Of a DNA stretch of 64,000 bases, positions 42,454 to 51,201 are shown piece by piece; the first letter of the stretch is position 1; each line of letters opens with the position of its first letter. The DNA comes from JALUZX01 sp964561605 (GTDB lineage Bacteria; Planctomycetota; UBA1135; JALUZX01), in contig CAZLQD010000042.1 in assembly GCA_964561605.1 (NCBI GenBank), positions 24,922 through 88,921 on the forward strand, given 5' to 3'. The position numbers were made by a program, and so were the translations under genes. The notes below the pieces were generated by a model. The model did no database searches. It was not told where the DNA came from and was given only the letters and a program-made list of their open reading frames with translations.

Positions 42454-43581
42454 TCAAAGATCCATGGCGGCGGCGTTGGACAAGGAGACTCCCACGATCT
42501 TCATGGCGGGGTCGGTCTCCAACAGGACGGCCTGGGCGAAGAGCCGCGTCCCTGCAAGGAGAGAGGCTGCCGCCGGGGGCACCTGGATGGGTGGGGTGGA
42601 CCAGGTGCCGTTGGTCAGAGGCGACCAGAGGGGAGGAGTGGTGGCGAAAGGGCCTCCGAGGCCCAGGAACCAGGGCCCGTAGGGGGTCTGGAAGGGGCCT
42701 GGGGCCTTCAGGTGGTCCTGGAGGAAGACGAAGGCCGTCAGGGTGTTGCCCTGGGACTTCTTCAGGTTCTGGACGACCTTCCAACCCAGGAGGTCCCGCC
42801 TGCCCGGTGAGGCGAGGCCCTCGGCGTTGCGGATGTCGGGCCACATGGCGGCCATGCCGGTCAGGACCTTTCCGGCGATGGACGGCCCCTGGTGGGGCTG
42901 GAGGTCCGCATTGAGCTTGATATATGGGAGGAGGATGGGATCGGTGGTCAGGATCCCGATGGTCCAGACCCAGTAGTCGTCGGAGGTTACGGGCTGGAGG
43001 GGTTTCCCCCCGGAATAGGGGACTTGCCAGGCCAGGCGGGGGTTGGGCACTCCTTTCCTGCAGAGGACACCCGGCCTTCCTCCCTTTCCCCTCTTCGCCA
43101 GGGCTCCGAACCAGACCTGGGACCTGGGGGAGGGGTCCGGCCCGAACCGGACGCCCACCCAGAGGATCCTGGTCCCGGCGGGCACGTGGAAGGGCTTGGG
43201 GAAGAGGTAGGAGAAGGGGTAGGCCGGTCCCGCCCCGGAAAATTTCTTTGTGGAGACCTTCATGGAGAAGAGGGGGGGCTTGGAGAGATCGGGCCCTCCT
43301 TTTCCGTCCCCCCGGCGGAGAAGGATTTCGAAGACCTTCACGAAGGAACGGTCGGTGTCGAAGAAGGTGAAGGACACTCCCGCGATGGTCCTGAGTCCCT
43401 GGAAGTGGGAAGCCGGGAATCCCTGGAGAATCTCCGCTCCGTGGCTCGTGTCGGTGAAGCGGTAGCCTTCGAAGTACTTGGTGGCCTTGTCGAAGAGGCG
43501 GAGCCGGTTCGGGCTCGTCTGGGCCGGAGCGGCCGGTGGGAGGACTCCCAGGAGAGAGATGAGCATCCAGGCGTTCTTCAT
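42454..43581 (-). CDS. Secreted protein, paralogue A
   Basis: The 375-residue product has a signal peptide ('MLISLLGVLPPAAPAQ') and a beta-rich body ('DTSHGAEILQGFPASHFQGL', 'FPKPFHVPAGTRILWVGVRF', 'DPILLPYIKLNADLQPH'). It ends with 'LLAGTRLFAQAVLLETDPAM', then 'VSLSNAAAMDL'. It aligns along its whole length with the product of 44027-45148, so the two are tandem duplicates. The end resembles the C-terminal module of the other secreted proteins here ('Y/FxQA....D......G...SN'). I recognise no enzyme motif. The start at 43581 gives the signal peptide. Confidence 0.68.
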   Translation of the reverse strand: MKNAWMLISLLGVLPPAAPAQTSPNRLRLFDKATKYFEGYRFTDTSHGAEILQGFPASHFQGLRTIAGVSFTFFDTDRSFVKVFEILLRRGDGKGGPDLSKPPLFSMKVSTKKFSGAGPAYPFSYLFPKPFHVPAGTRILWVGVRFGPDPSPRSQVWFGALAKRGKGGRPGVLCRKGVPNPRLAWQVPYSGGKPLQPVTSDDYWVWTIGILTTDPILLPYIKLNADLQPHQGPSIAGKVLTGMAAMWPDIRNAEGLASPGRRDLLGWKVVQNLKKSQGNTLTAFVFLQDHLKAPGPFQTPYGPWFLGLGGPFATTPPLWSPLTNGTWSTPPIQVPPAAASLLAGTRLFAQAVLLETDPAMKIVGVSLSNAAAMDL

Positions 43582-43958
43582 GGCGGTCCTTCCTTGTCGG
43601 AATTGGGGGGGAAGATCTCTTTCCACGTTCCCCGTTTTTTTTATACCCCCTTAAAAGAGGAAAAAAAGGGAATAATTACTTAGGACCGGAAAAAGTCCGG
43701 GCCCATAACGTAAGGCGGCGAATCTCCCCGGGTGATGTCCCCGAACGAAGGCCGTCCCTGGTTCGGCCTGGAGCATTCACGGTCCTTGCTCCCCCGGGAG
43801 AGGGGCGGGAAGATAGGGGGATTTCAGGGGGTGTCCCCGATAGAGGCGGAGGCCGGGAAATTTGGATTTTTCCGGGCTTTCAGGGGGGGGAGGGGAGGGG
43901 CTTTCGGGGTCGCCGCCGCCCCCGCGGCGGAACCGGCCGGCACAGGACCTGGAGATGC
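43582..43958 (-). other. Intergenic region before paralogue A
   Basis: No gene is supported. On the minus strand TATAAA (43640-43645) lies about 60 bases before the paralogue A start and may be its -10, but no good -35 is present. A notable AT-rich island (43633-43680) stands out from the GC-rich surroundings. The terminator of paralogue B begins at 43959. Confidence 0.4.
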
Positions 43959-44000
43959 AAAAAAAAACCGGGGACCCGCCTTCCGGCGGATCCCCGGTTT
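43959..44000 (-). terminator. Strong intrinsic terminator after paralogue B
   Basis: In the minus direction a 16-bp stem with one mismatch (43985-44000 with 43965-43980) and a GGAA loop is followed by nine T residues. This is the best terminator in the window. Confidence 0.92.
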
Positions 44001-44026
44001 CCTCGCTTTCGAAGGTCGGGTCCCGA

Positions 44027-45148
44027 TCAGAGGCTCATGCCGACCATGTTGGTGAGCTTCAGGTCCACCAGGTTCATGGCACTGTCCGTCTCCGCCACGG
44101 CCGCCTGGGCGTAGATCCAGGTGCCCACCAGGATGGGCCTGGCGGCAGGCGGAATGGCAATGGCCGGGGTCTTCCAGGCGCCCTGGGTCAGGGGCGACCA
44201 GATGGCTCCCAGGGCGGCGTAGGGGCCGCCGAAGGCCAGGTACCAGGGTCCGTAGGGAGAGGGGATCGGGTTGTTGAGCCGGTGGTTGTTGAGGAAGACG
44301 AAGGCCGTAAGGGTGTTCTTGCTGTTCTTGGCGTTGTGCTGGTCAACCATCCATCCGATGGAGTCGTAGCGGGCCGGCGTAATCCCTTCGGCGTTGTTGA
44401 TGTCGGGCCAGAAGGCGCCCAGGCCGTACTGCTCCTTGTTGGCGATGGAGCCGCTCCCGGCGTGGGGCTTCACGTCCACGTTGAGCTTGATGTAGGGCCT
44501 GAGAATGGGGTCCTTGGTGAGAAGGCTGGGATACCAGACCCAGTGCCAGTCGCTGAGGACGAGGCTCGTGGGTTTGCCGTTCTGCCAGTTTACGTGGTAG
44601 GCGTAACCGGGATTCTTCACGCCCTTGCGGGCCATGACCCCGGCGAGGCCGCCCGTGCCGTGCCTGTTGAGGCCGGCGAACATGGGGTAGTCCGTGGAAC
44701 TCTTGTCCTTGCCGAAGTGGATACCGATCCAGATGTTCTTCAAGGTCGGAGGAACGACGAAGGGCTTGGGGAAGGTGAAGTAGTAGGGAGGAGCCCAGCC
44801 CGCCCCCGTGCCCTTGGCGGTGGAAGCCTTGTAGGTATAGAGGGGGGGCTTGGTCAGGTCGGGTTTCCCTTTTCCGTCGTCGGGACGGATGAAGATGTCG
44901 AACTGCTCGGGCGTGGACCTGTCCTTGTCGTAGCAGGCCACGTAGATCCCGTCGATCCGGCGGAAGCCGGCCAGGTGGGCGTTGGGGAAGCCCTGGATGA
45001 TCTCCCCCCCGTGGGTCGTGGAGGTGTAATGGAAGATGTAGACATAGCCGTCGACGGCGCTGATGAGTCGCACCCTGTTGAGGCCCGTCTGGCCGAAGGC
45101 GAGGGATGCCGTTCCGAGAGCGGCGGCGAGAAGGAATGCTTTCTTCAT
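44027..45148 (-). CDS. Secreted protein, paralogue B
   Basis: The 373-residue product has a signal peptide (MKKAFLLAAALGTASLAFGQ). Its body parallels paralogue A: 'TSTTHGGEIIQGFPNAHLAG', 'FPKPFVVPPTLKNIWIGIHF', 'DPILRPYIKLNVDVKPH', and it ends 'LVGTWIYAQAAVAETDSAMN', then 'LKLTNMVGMSL'. AGAGG precedes the ATG. It has a strong terminator and a long upstream region, so the two paralogues are separate transcription units. No catalytic motif is visible; an abundant surface or secreted structural protein is possible. Confidence 0.7.
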   Translation of the reverse strand: MKKAFLLAAALGTASLAFGQTGLNRVRLISAVDGYVYIFHYTSTTHGGEIIQGFPNAHLAGFRRIDGIYVACYDKDRSTPEQFDIFIRPDDGKGKPDLTKPPLYTYKASTAKGTGAGWAPPYYFTFPKPFVVPPTLKNIWIGIHFGKDKSSTDYPMFAGLNRHGTGGLAGVMARKGVKNPGYAYHVNWQNGKPTSLVLSDWHWVWYPSLLTKDPILRPYIKLNVDVKPHAGSGSIANKEQYGLGAFWPDINNAEGITPARYDSIGWMVDQHNAKNSKNTLTAFVFLNNHRLNNPIPSPYGPWYLAFGGPYAALGAIWSPLTQGAWKTPAIAIPPAARPILVGTWIYAQAAVAETDSAMNLVDLKLTNMVGMSL

Positions 45149-45628
45149 GAGAGAACCTCTTTTCTTGGAACCTTTGTTTCGAGAGGGAAACAAGAAAGAA
45201 ATGAAATCTTGGAAGAAAAGGACGGGGGAAGACGCCCTGGTCCTGACAGGGCGGATCGACCGGGACCGTCACTGCGGAGGGGACCTCCCTGTCCTGGGAT
45301 GGGCGTGTTCGTTCACCTTGGAGCCATGAGATGGTGCTTCTCTCGGGGGGAGGGGACCTCCATGGGGAAGACCTGGGTTCCCCTGGGAAAGGAGTCGGCC
45401 TTTTGTTCCGGATGGAGACAATGGGTGATGGGAAAGTAATGCAAAGAAGGGATGACCTTACAAGGGTAACATCTATTGGACCGGAACAACAAATTCGTTG
45501 CAAGCCCCGGTCCAGGAAAAGGCGGATCTTATTTAGACATTCCTGGCCTTTTCCCGCCCGGAGGGGGAGCCTTGCGGGCCCTCCTTTCGGATTCTGGAGA
45601 AAAAGTCGGGTCCGGCCTCCCCGGGCCT
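45149..45628 (-). other. 480-base intergenic region upstream of paralogue B
   Basis: No gene is supported on either strand. It is lower in GC than its surroundings and holds a possible promoter (45475-45503) and a spaced inverted repeat, CCAGGAA (45512-45518) with TTCCTGG (45540-45546). The leader to paralogue B would be over 300 bases. I recognise no riboswitch fold. Confidence 0.4.
45475..45503 (-). promoter_or_regulatory. Possible sigma-70 promoter for paralogue B
   Basis: On the minus strand TTGCAA (45498-45503), 17 bases, then TCCAAT (45475-45480). Each hexamer matches about 4 of 6 bases. Confidence 0.3.
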
Positions 45629-46807
45629 TCAGATGTCGGGAGGCCAACCCACCCGGGCCGCGAAGACCCGGGAGAGGTCCACTCCTCCCGGCCCGCCGAC
45701 CTTCTCCTCCCTCACGCCGATGCCCTTTGTGGCGCCCTGGGTGGACCAGTAGCGGAGGGCCTTGGGACGGCGGCCCCTCCCCTTCACCCACCCCAGGAAG
45801 ATGACCGAGTGTCCCGACGGCCTACGGCCCTTTTTGGGAAGGCGCCAGAATTGAACGAAATCGCCGGGACGGGCCTTCATGGGTGGAACGGCGAAGCCCA
45901 GGCCCCAGGCCGGGATGGCACCTCCGGCGCATTTCAGGTCCCCGTTGGAGCCGAAGAAGTGGGCCCGGAAGGCTTTCAACTGGTCGAAGTCCAGGTGATC
46001 CACCTGGAAAGGCCTCTTCTTCTTTTTGCACCAGGCCTTCCAGGCCCGGAAGAGGACCTCGAAGGTGAGGCCGCAACAGTAACACCTCCCCTTGGGGTCT
46101 CCCGGGGAGAAGAGTTTCCCCTGGTAGTAGAGGTCCCGGGTGTTCCCGGCCCACCCCGCGGGAGGTCTTTCTTCCGGGGGCGTTTTTTTTCGTTTCTTGG
46201 GGTTCGGCCAGAAATACGGGTGGCCACCCTTTTTGGCCTCCTTGGGGTATACATTGTGGACCAGGTTCTCGACCAGGGCGGAGAACTCCCGGGGGGACGG
46301 CAGGCCGGAAAAGGCCCCGGCGGGGCAGGGCCTCTTCCCGGGAGCGGGTTCCAGGCGCACCTGGGCCAGGCGAATCTCCTGGGAACACCGGGAGGTCAGG
46401 ACGAACTTCAAGGTATGGGGGCCCTTTCCCAGGCGAAGGGGGCCTCCTTCGTACCAGGCCGCCTCCCGGGAAGCCCGGTGTCCGTCGAACTCCCGGGCCA
46501 GAGGGATCCCGTCCAGGCTCCAGCGGGTTCGGCAGGGGGTTCCGGCCCGGAGGAGGAGCCGCACCGCATAGATCCCGGGCCGGATGCCCTGGGGAAGGCG
46601 GAGTTCCGCCCAGGCCGCCGGGCGGTTGCAGGAAAAGGCCTTCCAGGAGGATCCCTTCCTTTCCTTCAGCCAGCCGTGGCTTCGGACCACCAGGGCTTTC
46701 CCCTCGAAGGTGTAGGGAGGCGCCCCCAGGGGACCGAGGCTCCGGCCGGGGGCGTGGAGGAGAAGGAGGGTGGAAGCGGCAGTGAGGAACCGGGGGAAAG
46801 ACTTCAT
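45629..46807 (-). CDS. Secreted protein with NlpC/P60-like cysteine domain
   Basis: The 392-residue product has a signal peptide ('FPRFLTAASTLLLLHAPG'), a beta-sandwich region resembling a carbohydrate-binding module ('GIRPGIYAVRLLLRAGTPC', 'GKGPHTLKFVLTS'), and a C-terminal domain with the papain-like NlpC/P60 layout: a Cys cluster 'RCYCCGLTFEVL' (C242-C245), 'PGDFVQFWRL', 'SGHSVIFLGW' (H333) and 'YWSTQ'. A peptidoglycan- or peptide-cleaving enzyme is plausible, but the family call is by motif order only. The ATG overlaps the stop of the SDR gene (ATGA). Confidence 0.62.
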   Translation of the reverse strand: MKSFPRFLTAASTLLLLHAPGRSLGPLGAPPYTFEGKALVVRSHGWLKERKGSSWKAFSCNRPAAWAELRLPQGIRPGIYAVRLLLRAGTPCRTRWSLDGIPLAREFDGHRASREAAWYEGGPLRLGKGPHTLKFVLTSRCSQEIRLAQVRLEPAPGKRPCPAGAFSGLPSPREFSALVENLVHNVYPKEAKKGGHPYFWPNPKKRKKTPPEERPPAGWAGNTRDLYYQGKLFSPGDPKGRCYCCGLTFEVLFRAWKAWCKKKKRPFQVDHLDFDQLKAFRAHFFGSNGDLKCAGGAIPAWGLGFAVPPMKARPGDFVQFWRLPKKGRRPSGHSVIFLGWVKGRGRRPKALRYWSTQGATKGIGVREEKVGGPGGVDLSRVFAARVGWPPDI

Positions 46808-47640
46808 GATGCCTCGGGTTTGCCTTGCCAGATTCGGGCGCATTTCTTTGTGTGGGGACGAAGGAGGATCCGGGTGAGTCCCGGCGAGAGCACTCCCAAG
46901 GCGGCGAGGAAGCGGGAGAGCCTGCTCGGCCAGACTTCGGGGACGGGCCGTTCCAGGCACCGGGCGATCTTCCTGCCCACGTGGCGGGCGCTCTGCACGA
47001 AGAGGGAAGGGGTGTTCCGGAAGACTCCTTCTCTCCCGGAGATGCTCCGGCTCACCTGGTGGAACTCCGTTGCCGTGCCGATGGGGTAGATCCCCGACAC
47101 ATGGATCCCCTCGGGCTCCAACTCCAGCCGGAGGGCCGTGACCAGGGCGTCCTGGGCGGCCTTGGTGGCGCTGTAAGGTCCGTAGTAGGGAAGGCCGATC
47201 TTCCCCACGAAACTGGAGGTCACCAGGAGGTGTCCCTCACCTTGTTTGCGGAAGACCGGGACGATGGCCCCGATGCAGTGGACCGTTCCCCAGTAGTTGA
47301 CTTCGAAGATCTTCCGGTGGTCTGCCTCCGAGAGGTCCGCCGCCGGCCAGAGGAACCCGTAGCCCGCGTTGGCCAGGAAGGCGTCCACCCTCCCGAAGGC
47401 CTCCAGGGAGCGGTCCACCAGGCCTTGCACCTCTTCCCGGGAGGAGACGTCCGCCTTGTGGACCAGGGCCTCGCCGCCGCCGGCTTCGATCTCCCGGGCC
47501 GCCTCCCTGAGCTTCTCCTCCCGCCGGGCGGAGAGAACCACCCGGGCACCCCTGAGGGCCGCCTCCAGGGCGGCGGCCCGGCCGATGCCCGCCGAGGCTC
47601 CGGTCACGATGAAAACCCGGTCCTGGAGGCTCTTTTTCAT
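46804..47640 (-). CDS. Short-chain dehydrogenase/reductase
   Basis: The 278-residue product is a classical SDR with 'TGASAGIG' (13-20), 'NAGYG' (91-95), Ser142/143 and the catalytic 'YSATK' (Y156, K160). The arginine at the end of beta-2 ('SARR') favours NADP(H). The substrate is unknown; the extended C-terminus recalls SDRs acting on lipid-like substrates. No Shine-Dalgarno sequence is seen. TTGACA and a -10-like GGCAAT lie so that the transcript would begin at the ATG. It is coupled to the NlpC-like gene. Confidence 0.9.
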   Translation of the reverse strand: MKKSLQDRVFIVTGASAGIGRAAALEAALRGARVVLSARREEKLREAAREIEAGGGEALVHKADVSSREEVQGLVDRSLEAFGRVDAFLANAGYGFLWPAADLSEADHRKIFEVNYWGTVHCIGAIVPVFRKQGEGHLLVTSSFVGKIGLPYYGPYSATKAAQDALVTALRLELEPEGIHVSGIYPIGTATEFHQVSRSISGREGVFRNTPSLFVQSARHVGRKIARCLERPVPEVWPSRLSRFLAALGVLSPGLTRILLRPHTKKCARIWQGKPEAS

Positions 47641-47646
47641 GGATCC

Positions 47647-47675
47647 ATTGCCCGGGTTGGGGAAAAAAATGTCAA
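47647..47675 (-). promoter_or_regulatory. Promoter for a leaderless SDR transcript
   Basis: On the minus strand a perfect TTGACA (47670-47675), a 17-base spacer, then GGCAAT (47647-47652). Six bases separate the -10 from the ATG at 47640, so transcription should begin at the start codon. Confidence 0.55.
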
Positions 47676-47760
47676 GGCTGTTGAACCTCCCCCCGCCGGG
47701 AGTCGTTGTGTCGGCCTTTTCCCCCTTCGCAGGAACCCTGTTCTCTGGAGGTCGAAGTAC

Positions 47761-49941
47761 ATGTTTCGTCTTTCCCGGACGGTGGTCGGGTTGTCCTTGG
47801 TCCTTCTCTTCCCCTGGAGCTCCGCCTGGGCCCAGGAGGGGGGGGGAGAGAAACCCGGAAAGGAAGAGGGAGTGGGCCTTCCACGAAAGAAGAGGGCCGG
47901 GAAAACCCTGGAGGAGATCAAGATCCAGGCGGCCCGGAGGGAAAACTCCCTGTTGAAGACCCCCTTCATGGTGAGTCTTCTCACCAGGCGTCTCCTCCTG
48001 GACGAACGAATGGTCCGGACCTTGCCCGAGGCCCTGGAGGAGGAGCCGGGCGTGATGATCCAGAAGACCTCCCGGGGCCAGGGCTCACCCTACATACGGG
48101 GGTTCACGGGATACAGGACCCTCCTCATGGTGGACGGGATCCGCTTCAACAACTCCGTCTTCCGCAGCGGTCCCAACCAGTATTTCGGCACCCTGGATCC
48201 CCTCTCCCTGGGCCGGATCGAGCTCTTGCAGGGACCGGCGTCGGTCCTCTACGGGAGTGACGCCGTGGGGGGCGCCGTCCTGGCCTTCACCCCCGACCTG
48301 GCCGACCTGGGGCCGGGGAATCATTTCCGGGGGAGGACGATCCTCCGCTGGGCCTCGGCGGAGCGCACCCGCCTGGGCCGGCAGGAGGCCATGGGATCCC
48401 TGATGGACGGAAGGCTCCGGTTCCTCATTGGAGCCGACATCAAGTATTTCGGCGACCTCCAGGGCGGGCGTTCCACCGGGAAGTGGCCCCACACGGACTA
48501 CGACGAGTGGGACGGGGACGCCAAGATCGAATACCATCTCTCCCGGAAAGAGAAGCTCGTCTTCCTTCACCAGCATCTGAAACAGAACGACGCATGGCGG
48601 ACACACAAGACCGTCTTCGGCAAGAGCTGGAAGGGGACCACCGTGGGGAGCGAGCTCAAGAGGAGCCTGGACCAGGAGCGGGACCTGACCTACCTCCAAT
48701 ACCGGGCGGGGGACCTGGGGCCGGCCCTCTCTTCCTTCACGGCCAGCATCTCCCTCCACACCCAGAAGGAGGAGCGCCGCCGGGACAGGATCCGTTCGGC
48801 CCAGGCCCGCCACGACATCCAGGGGTTCCGGGTGGACACCTGGGGCGCCTGGGTCCAGGGGGTCACTCCCTCCGAAGCGGGGGAGTGGACGTGGGGCGTG
48901 GAGTTCTACCGGGACGGCGTCCAGTCCTACAAGCGGGAGTGGCGAGACGGCGTATACAACGGGTCTTCCACCCAGGGCCCCGTGGCCGACGACGCCGACT
49001 ATACCAGCCTGGCCTTGTTCCTCAGGGACGAAATCGACCTGGGCCGGGATTTCACGCTGGCCGCCGGAGGAAGGTACACGTGGAACAGGATCAAGGCCCA
49101 CGCCGTCCAGGACCCGGTGACGGGAAACCGGATGGGTATCGGGGACAGGTTCGATGCCGTCGTGGGAAGCCTGAGGACCACGTGGGCGCCGGCCGGAGGC
49201 GGGGAGGCCCTCTATGCCGGCCTCTCCCAGGCCTTCCGCGCGCCCAACCTCTCGGACCTCACCCGGTTCGATACGGCCAGGAGTAATGAGATCGAGACCC
49301 CTTCCCCGGGCCTGGATCCGGAACACTACCTCACCTTCGAACTGGGGGGGCGCTTCGAGGAGGGCCCCTTCCGGGGCGAGGCGGCCTACTTCTACACCTG
49401 GATCCGGGACATGATCATCCGCCGTCCCACGGGGCGGACCGTCTCGGGCGACCAGGAGGTGACCAAGGAGAACGCCGGCGATGGTTACGTGAACGGAATC
49501 GAGGGAAGGCTGTCCTGGGAGTTCCTGGAGGGCTGGCGGGCCTTCGCCGCCGGGACCTGGCTCTACGGGGCGGTGGACACCTATCCCACCTCCCTCCCCG
49601 TGAAGAAGCGGGAGCCCTTGAGCCGGCTCATGCCTCCTTCGGGGAATTTCGGGATCCGCTGGGATGCCCCCGGCCGGAAGGCCTGGGCCGAGGCCCTGGT
49701 TCTCTGGGCCGCGAAGGCCGACAAGCTGAGCACCCGCGACGAAGGGGATACCCAGAGGATTCCCCCGGGCGGCACGCCGGGTTACGTGGTCGTCGGGCTC
49801 CGGGGGGGGTGGGAATTCGAAAAGGACATGATCCTCTCCCTCGCCGTGGAGAACCTGAGCAACAAGGACTACAGGATCCACGGTTCGGGCCAGAACGAGC
49901 CCGGGACCAACCTCGTGGTGGGCCTGGACATCCGCTTCTAG
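47761..49941 (+). CDS. TonB-dependent outer-membrane receptor
   Basis: The 726-residue product has a signal peptide ('TVVGLSLVLLFPWSSAWAQ'), a plug domain ('LPEALEEEPGVMIQKTSRGQ', 'YIRGFTGYRTLLMVDGIRFN', 'IELLQGPASVLYGSDAVGGA') and a beta-barrel with the usual late motif 'NAGDGYVNGIEGRLSWEF'. It ends 'LVVGLDIRF', with the terminal aromatic expected for barrel assembly. It imports an iron chelate, cobalamin or glycan across the outer membrane using TonB energy. The plug resembles the siderophore/heme branch, but substrate cannot be read from sequence. The methylmalonyl operon's need for B12 makes cobalamin one option. GGAGG precedes the ATG. Confidence 0.9.
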   Translation: MFRLSRTVVGLSLVLLFPWSSAWAQEGGGEKPGKEEGVGLPRKKRAGKTLEEIKIQAARRENSLLKTPFMVSLLTRRLLLDERMVRTLPEALEEEPGVMIQKTSRGQGSPYIRGFTGYRTLLMVDGIRFNNSVFRSGPNQYFGTLDPLSLGRIELLQGPASVLYGSDAVGGAVLAFTPDLADLGPGNHFRGRTILRWASAERTRLGRQEAMGSLMDGRLRFLIGADIKYFGDLQGGRSTGKWPHTDYDEWDGDAKIEYHLSRKEKLVFLHQHLKQNDAWRTHKTVFGKSWKGTTVGSELKRSLDQERDLTYLQYRAGDLGPALSSFTASISLHTQKEERRRDRIRSAQARHDIQGFRVDTWGAWVQGVTPSEAGEWTWGVEFYRDGVQSYKREWRDGVYNGSSTQGPVADDADYTSLALFLRDEIDLGRDFTLAAGGRYTWNRIKAHAVQDPVTGNRMGIGDRFDAVVGSLRTTWAPAGGGEALYAGLSQAFRAPNLSDLTRFDTARSNEIETPSPGLDPEHYLTFELGGRFEEGPFRGEAAYFYTWIRDMIIRRPTGRTVSGDQEVTKENAGDGYVNGIEGRLSWEFLEGWRAFAAGTWLYGAVDTYPTSLPVKKREPLSRLMPPSGNFGIRWDAPGRKAWAEALVLWAAKADKLSTRDEGDTQRIPPGGTPGYVVVGLRGGWEFEKDMILSLAVENLSNKDYRIHGSGQNEPGTNLVVGLDIRF

Positions 49942-49989
49942 GGGGGAATGGAGGGGGATCGAGGCTCCGGAAGGTCGACGGTGCCCCTG

Positions 49990-50026
49990 GAGCCGCCGGC
50001 CCGCAGGAGGGGCGGCTTCCTCTTTC
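49990..50026 (+). terminator. Terminator after the TonB-dependent receptor
   Basis: GCCGCC (49992-49997) pairs with GGCGGC (50011-50016), followed by TTCCTCTTT. It lies between two convergent genes. Confidence 0.5.
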
Positions 50027-50033
50027 TGCGCCC

Positions 50034-50501
50034 TCAGCCCCCGCGGGGATGGAGAAGAGCCGGGAGTTCGAGGACGAACCGCCGGATCTCGTCCCGGACC
50101 CGGCGGTAGTGGACCAGAGCCTCCTCCTCGTCCTTCGCACCGGCCGCCAGGCGGGGGGGATCGTCGAAACTCCGGTGCACCACCCTGGCCCTTCCCGGGA
50201 AACGGGGGCAGTGCTCCCGGGCGTGATCGCAGACCGTGATCACCAGGTCGAAGGGGATGTGGAGGAGGCTATCCACGTGCTTGGACTTTCCGCCGGAGAT
50301 GTCCACTCCCGCTTCGGCCATGACCTTCACGGCCAGGGGATTCAGGCCGTGGGTCTCGATTCCGGCGGACCAGGCCTCGAACCGGTCGGGCCAGAGTGCC
50401 CCGGTCCATCCCTCGGCCATCTGGCGCCGGCAGGAATTTCCCGTGCAAAGGAAGAGGACTTTCGCCTTCCCCGGTTCGTCTTTCGGATCGGTGGGGGCCA
50501 T
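50034..50501 (-). CDS. arsC: Thioredoxin-coupled arsenate reductase ArsC
   Basis: The 155-residue protein belongs to the low-molecular-weight phosphatase fold. The P-loop is CX5R with C19 and R25 ('CTGNSCRR'), and the redox cysteines C91 and C98 ('VCDHAREHCP') fit the three-cysteine relay of thioredoxin-coupled ArsC. 'SFDDPP' carries the general acid. It reduces arsenate to arsenite in the cytoplasm. AGGAAG lies six bases before the chosen ATG. It is the last gene of an arsenic operon. Confidence 0.92.
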   Translation of the reverse strand: MAPTDPKDEPGKAKVLFLCTGNSCRRQMAEGWTGALWPDRFEAWSAGIETHGLNPLAVKVMAEAGVDISGGKSKHVDSLLHIPFDLVITVCDHAREHCPRFPGRARVVHRSFDDPPRLAAGAKDEEEALVHYRRVRDEIRRFVLELPALLHPRGG

Positions 50502-50511
50502 GGCGGTCTTC

Positions 50512-51201
50512 CTAGCCCAGTCCCCAGGAGTAGGCAAGGGAGTAGTAGATCCCCGCCAGGATGAAGATCACCCCCGTGGCGGGCCGGGCAAGGGACTCGA
50601 AGGCCTTCACTTTCCGGAAGAGGCTCCCCACGGAGGCCGTCCCCGCCGATACGGCAAGGGCGAAGGCCAGGACGGGAAGACCCGTGCCGGCCCCGAAGGC
50701 GGCGGGCGCCAGGAAGGGAGATTGCTCCCTGACTCCCAGGGAGAGGAGGCTTCCGAAGAAGAGGCCCGCCGAGACGGGACAAAAGGAGAGGGCGAAGAGG
50801 ACGCCCAGGGCGAAGGGCGCCAGGGGGCCTGCCAGGGCGGCGGCCTTTTCGGCTCCCTTTCCCGCCCCCGGGAGGACCAGGCCGCCCCCGATCCAACCCA
50901 GGAGGAGGAGCCCCAGGACCACGAGCAGGGGGCCGAGAAAACCGTCCAGGTATCGCTGGAGGAAGTCCGCCGTCCCCGCCCCGGCAAGTACGCCGTAGAC
51001 GACGAGGGACCCCAGGACCACGTAGGCGAACATCCTTCCAAGGGTATACAGGATCCCGGCCTTCAGGACCTTGCGGGGATCTTCCACGTCCTTCGCGAGG
51101 AAGGAGACGGCCGCCACGTTGGCGGCCAGGGGGCAGGGGCTGATGGAGGTGAGGATCCCGAACCAGAAGGCGGATGCGGCCAGGAGGAGGATGTCCGTCA
51201 T
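50512..51201 (-). CDS. arsG: ArsG-family transporter (CcdA/DsbD-like)
   Basis: The 229-residue membrane protein has about six helices of the CcdA/DsbD transmembrane type. Two cysteines lie in symmetrical helix starts ('SISPCPLAANVAAVSFLA' with C23; 'LSFCPVSAGLFFG' with C141). ArsG proteins are annotated as efflux permeases for trivalent aromatic aminoarsenicals and occur with ArsE and ArsF, which is exactly the order here. A plain cytochrome-c-biogenesis CcdA role is the alternative. The ATG overlaps the arsF-like stop (ATGA). Confidence 0.82.
   Translation of the reverse strand: MTDILLLAASAFWFGILTSISPCPLAANVAAVSFLAKDVEDPRKVLKAGILYTLGRMFAYVVLGSLVVYGVLAGAGTADFLQRYLDGFLGPLLVVLGLLLLGWIGGGLVLPGAGKGAEKAAALAGPLAPFALGVLFALSFCPVSAGLFFGSLLSLGVREQSPFLAPAAFGAGTGLPVLAFALAVSAGTASVGSLFRKVKAFESLARPATGVIFILAGIYYSLAYSWGLG

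Noticed and set aside
42281..42914. Plus-strand open frames after the secreted-protein terminator
   Set aside because: They lie opposite paralogue A and within a terminator; composition is typical of antisense GC-rich DNA.
43862..45439. 525-residue plus-strand frame opposite paralogue B
   Set aside because: Gly/Val/Arg-rich without motifs; paralogue B on the minus strand has a signal peptide, ribosome-binding site and terminator.
45149..45628. Riboswitch or small RNA in the long leader of paralogue B
   Set aside because: I could not recognise any known fold by eye; only a possible promoter and one inverted repeat are noted.
50512..51201. Cytochrome-c biogenesis CcdA
   Set aside because: The fold fits, but the neighbouring thioredoxin, ArsF-like and ArsC genes favour the ArsG group; kept as an alternative in the entry.
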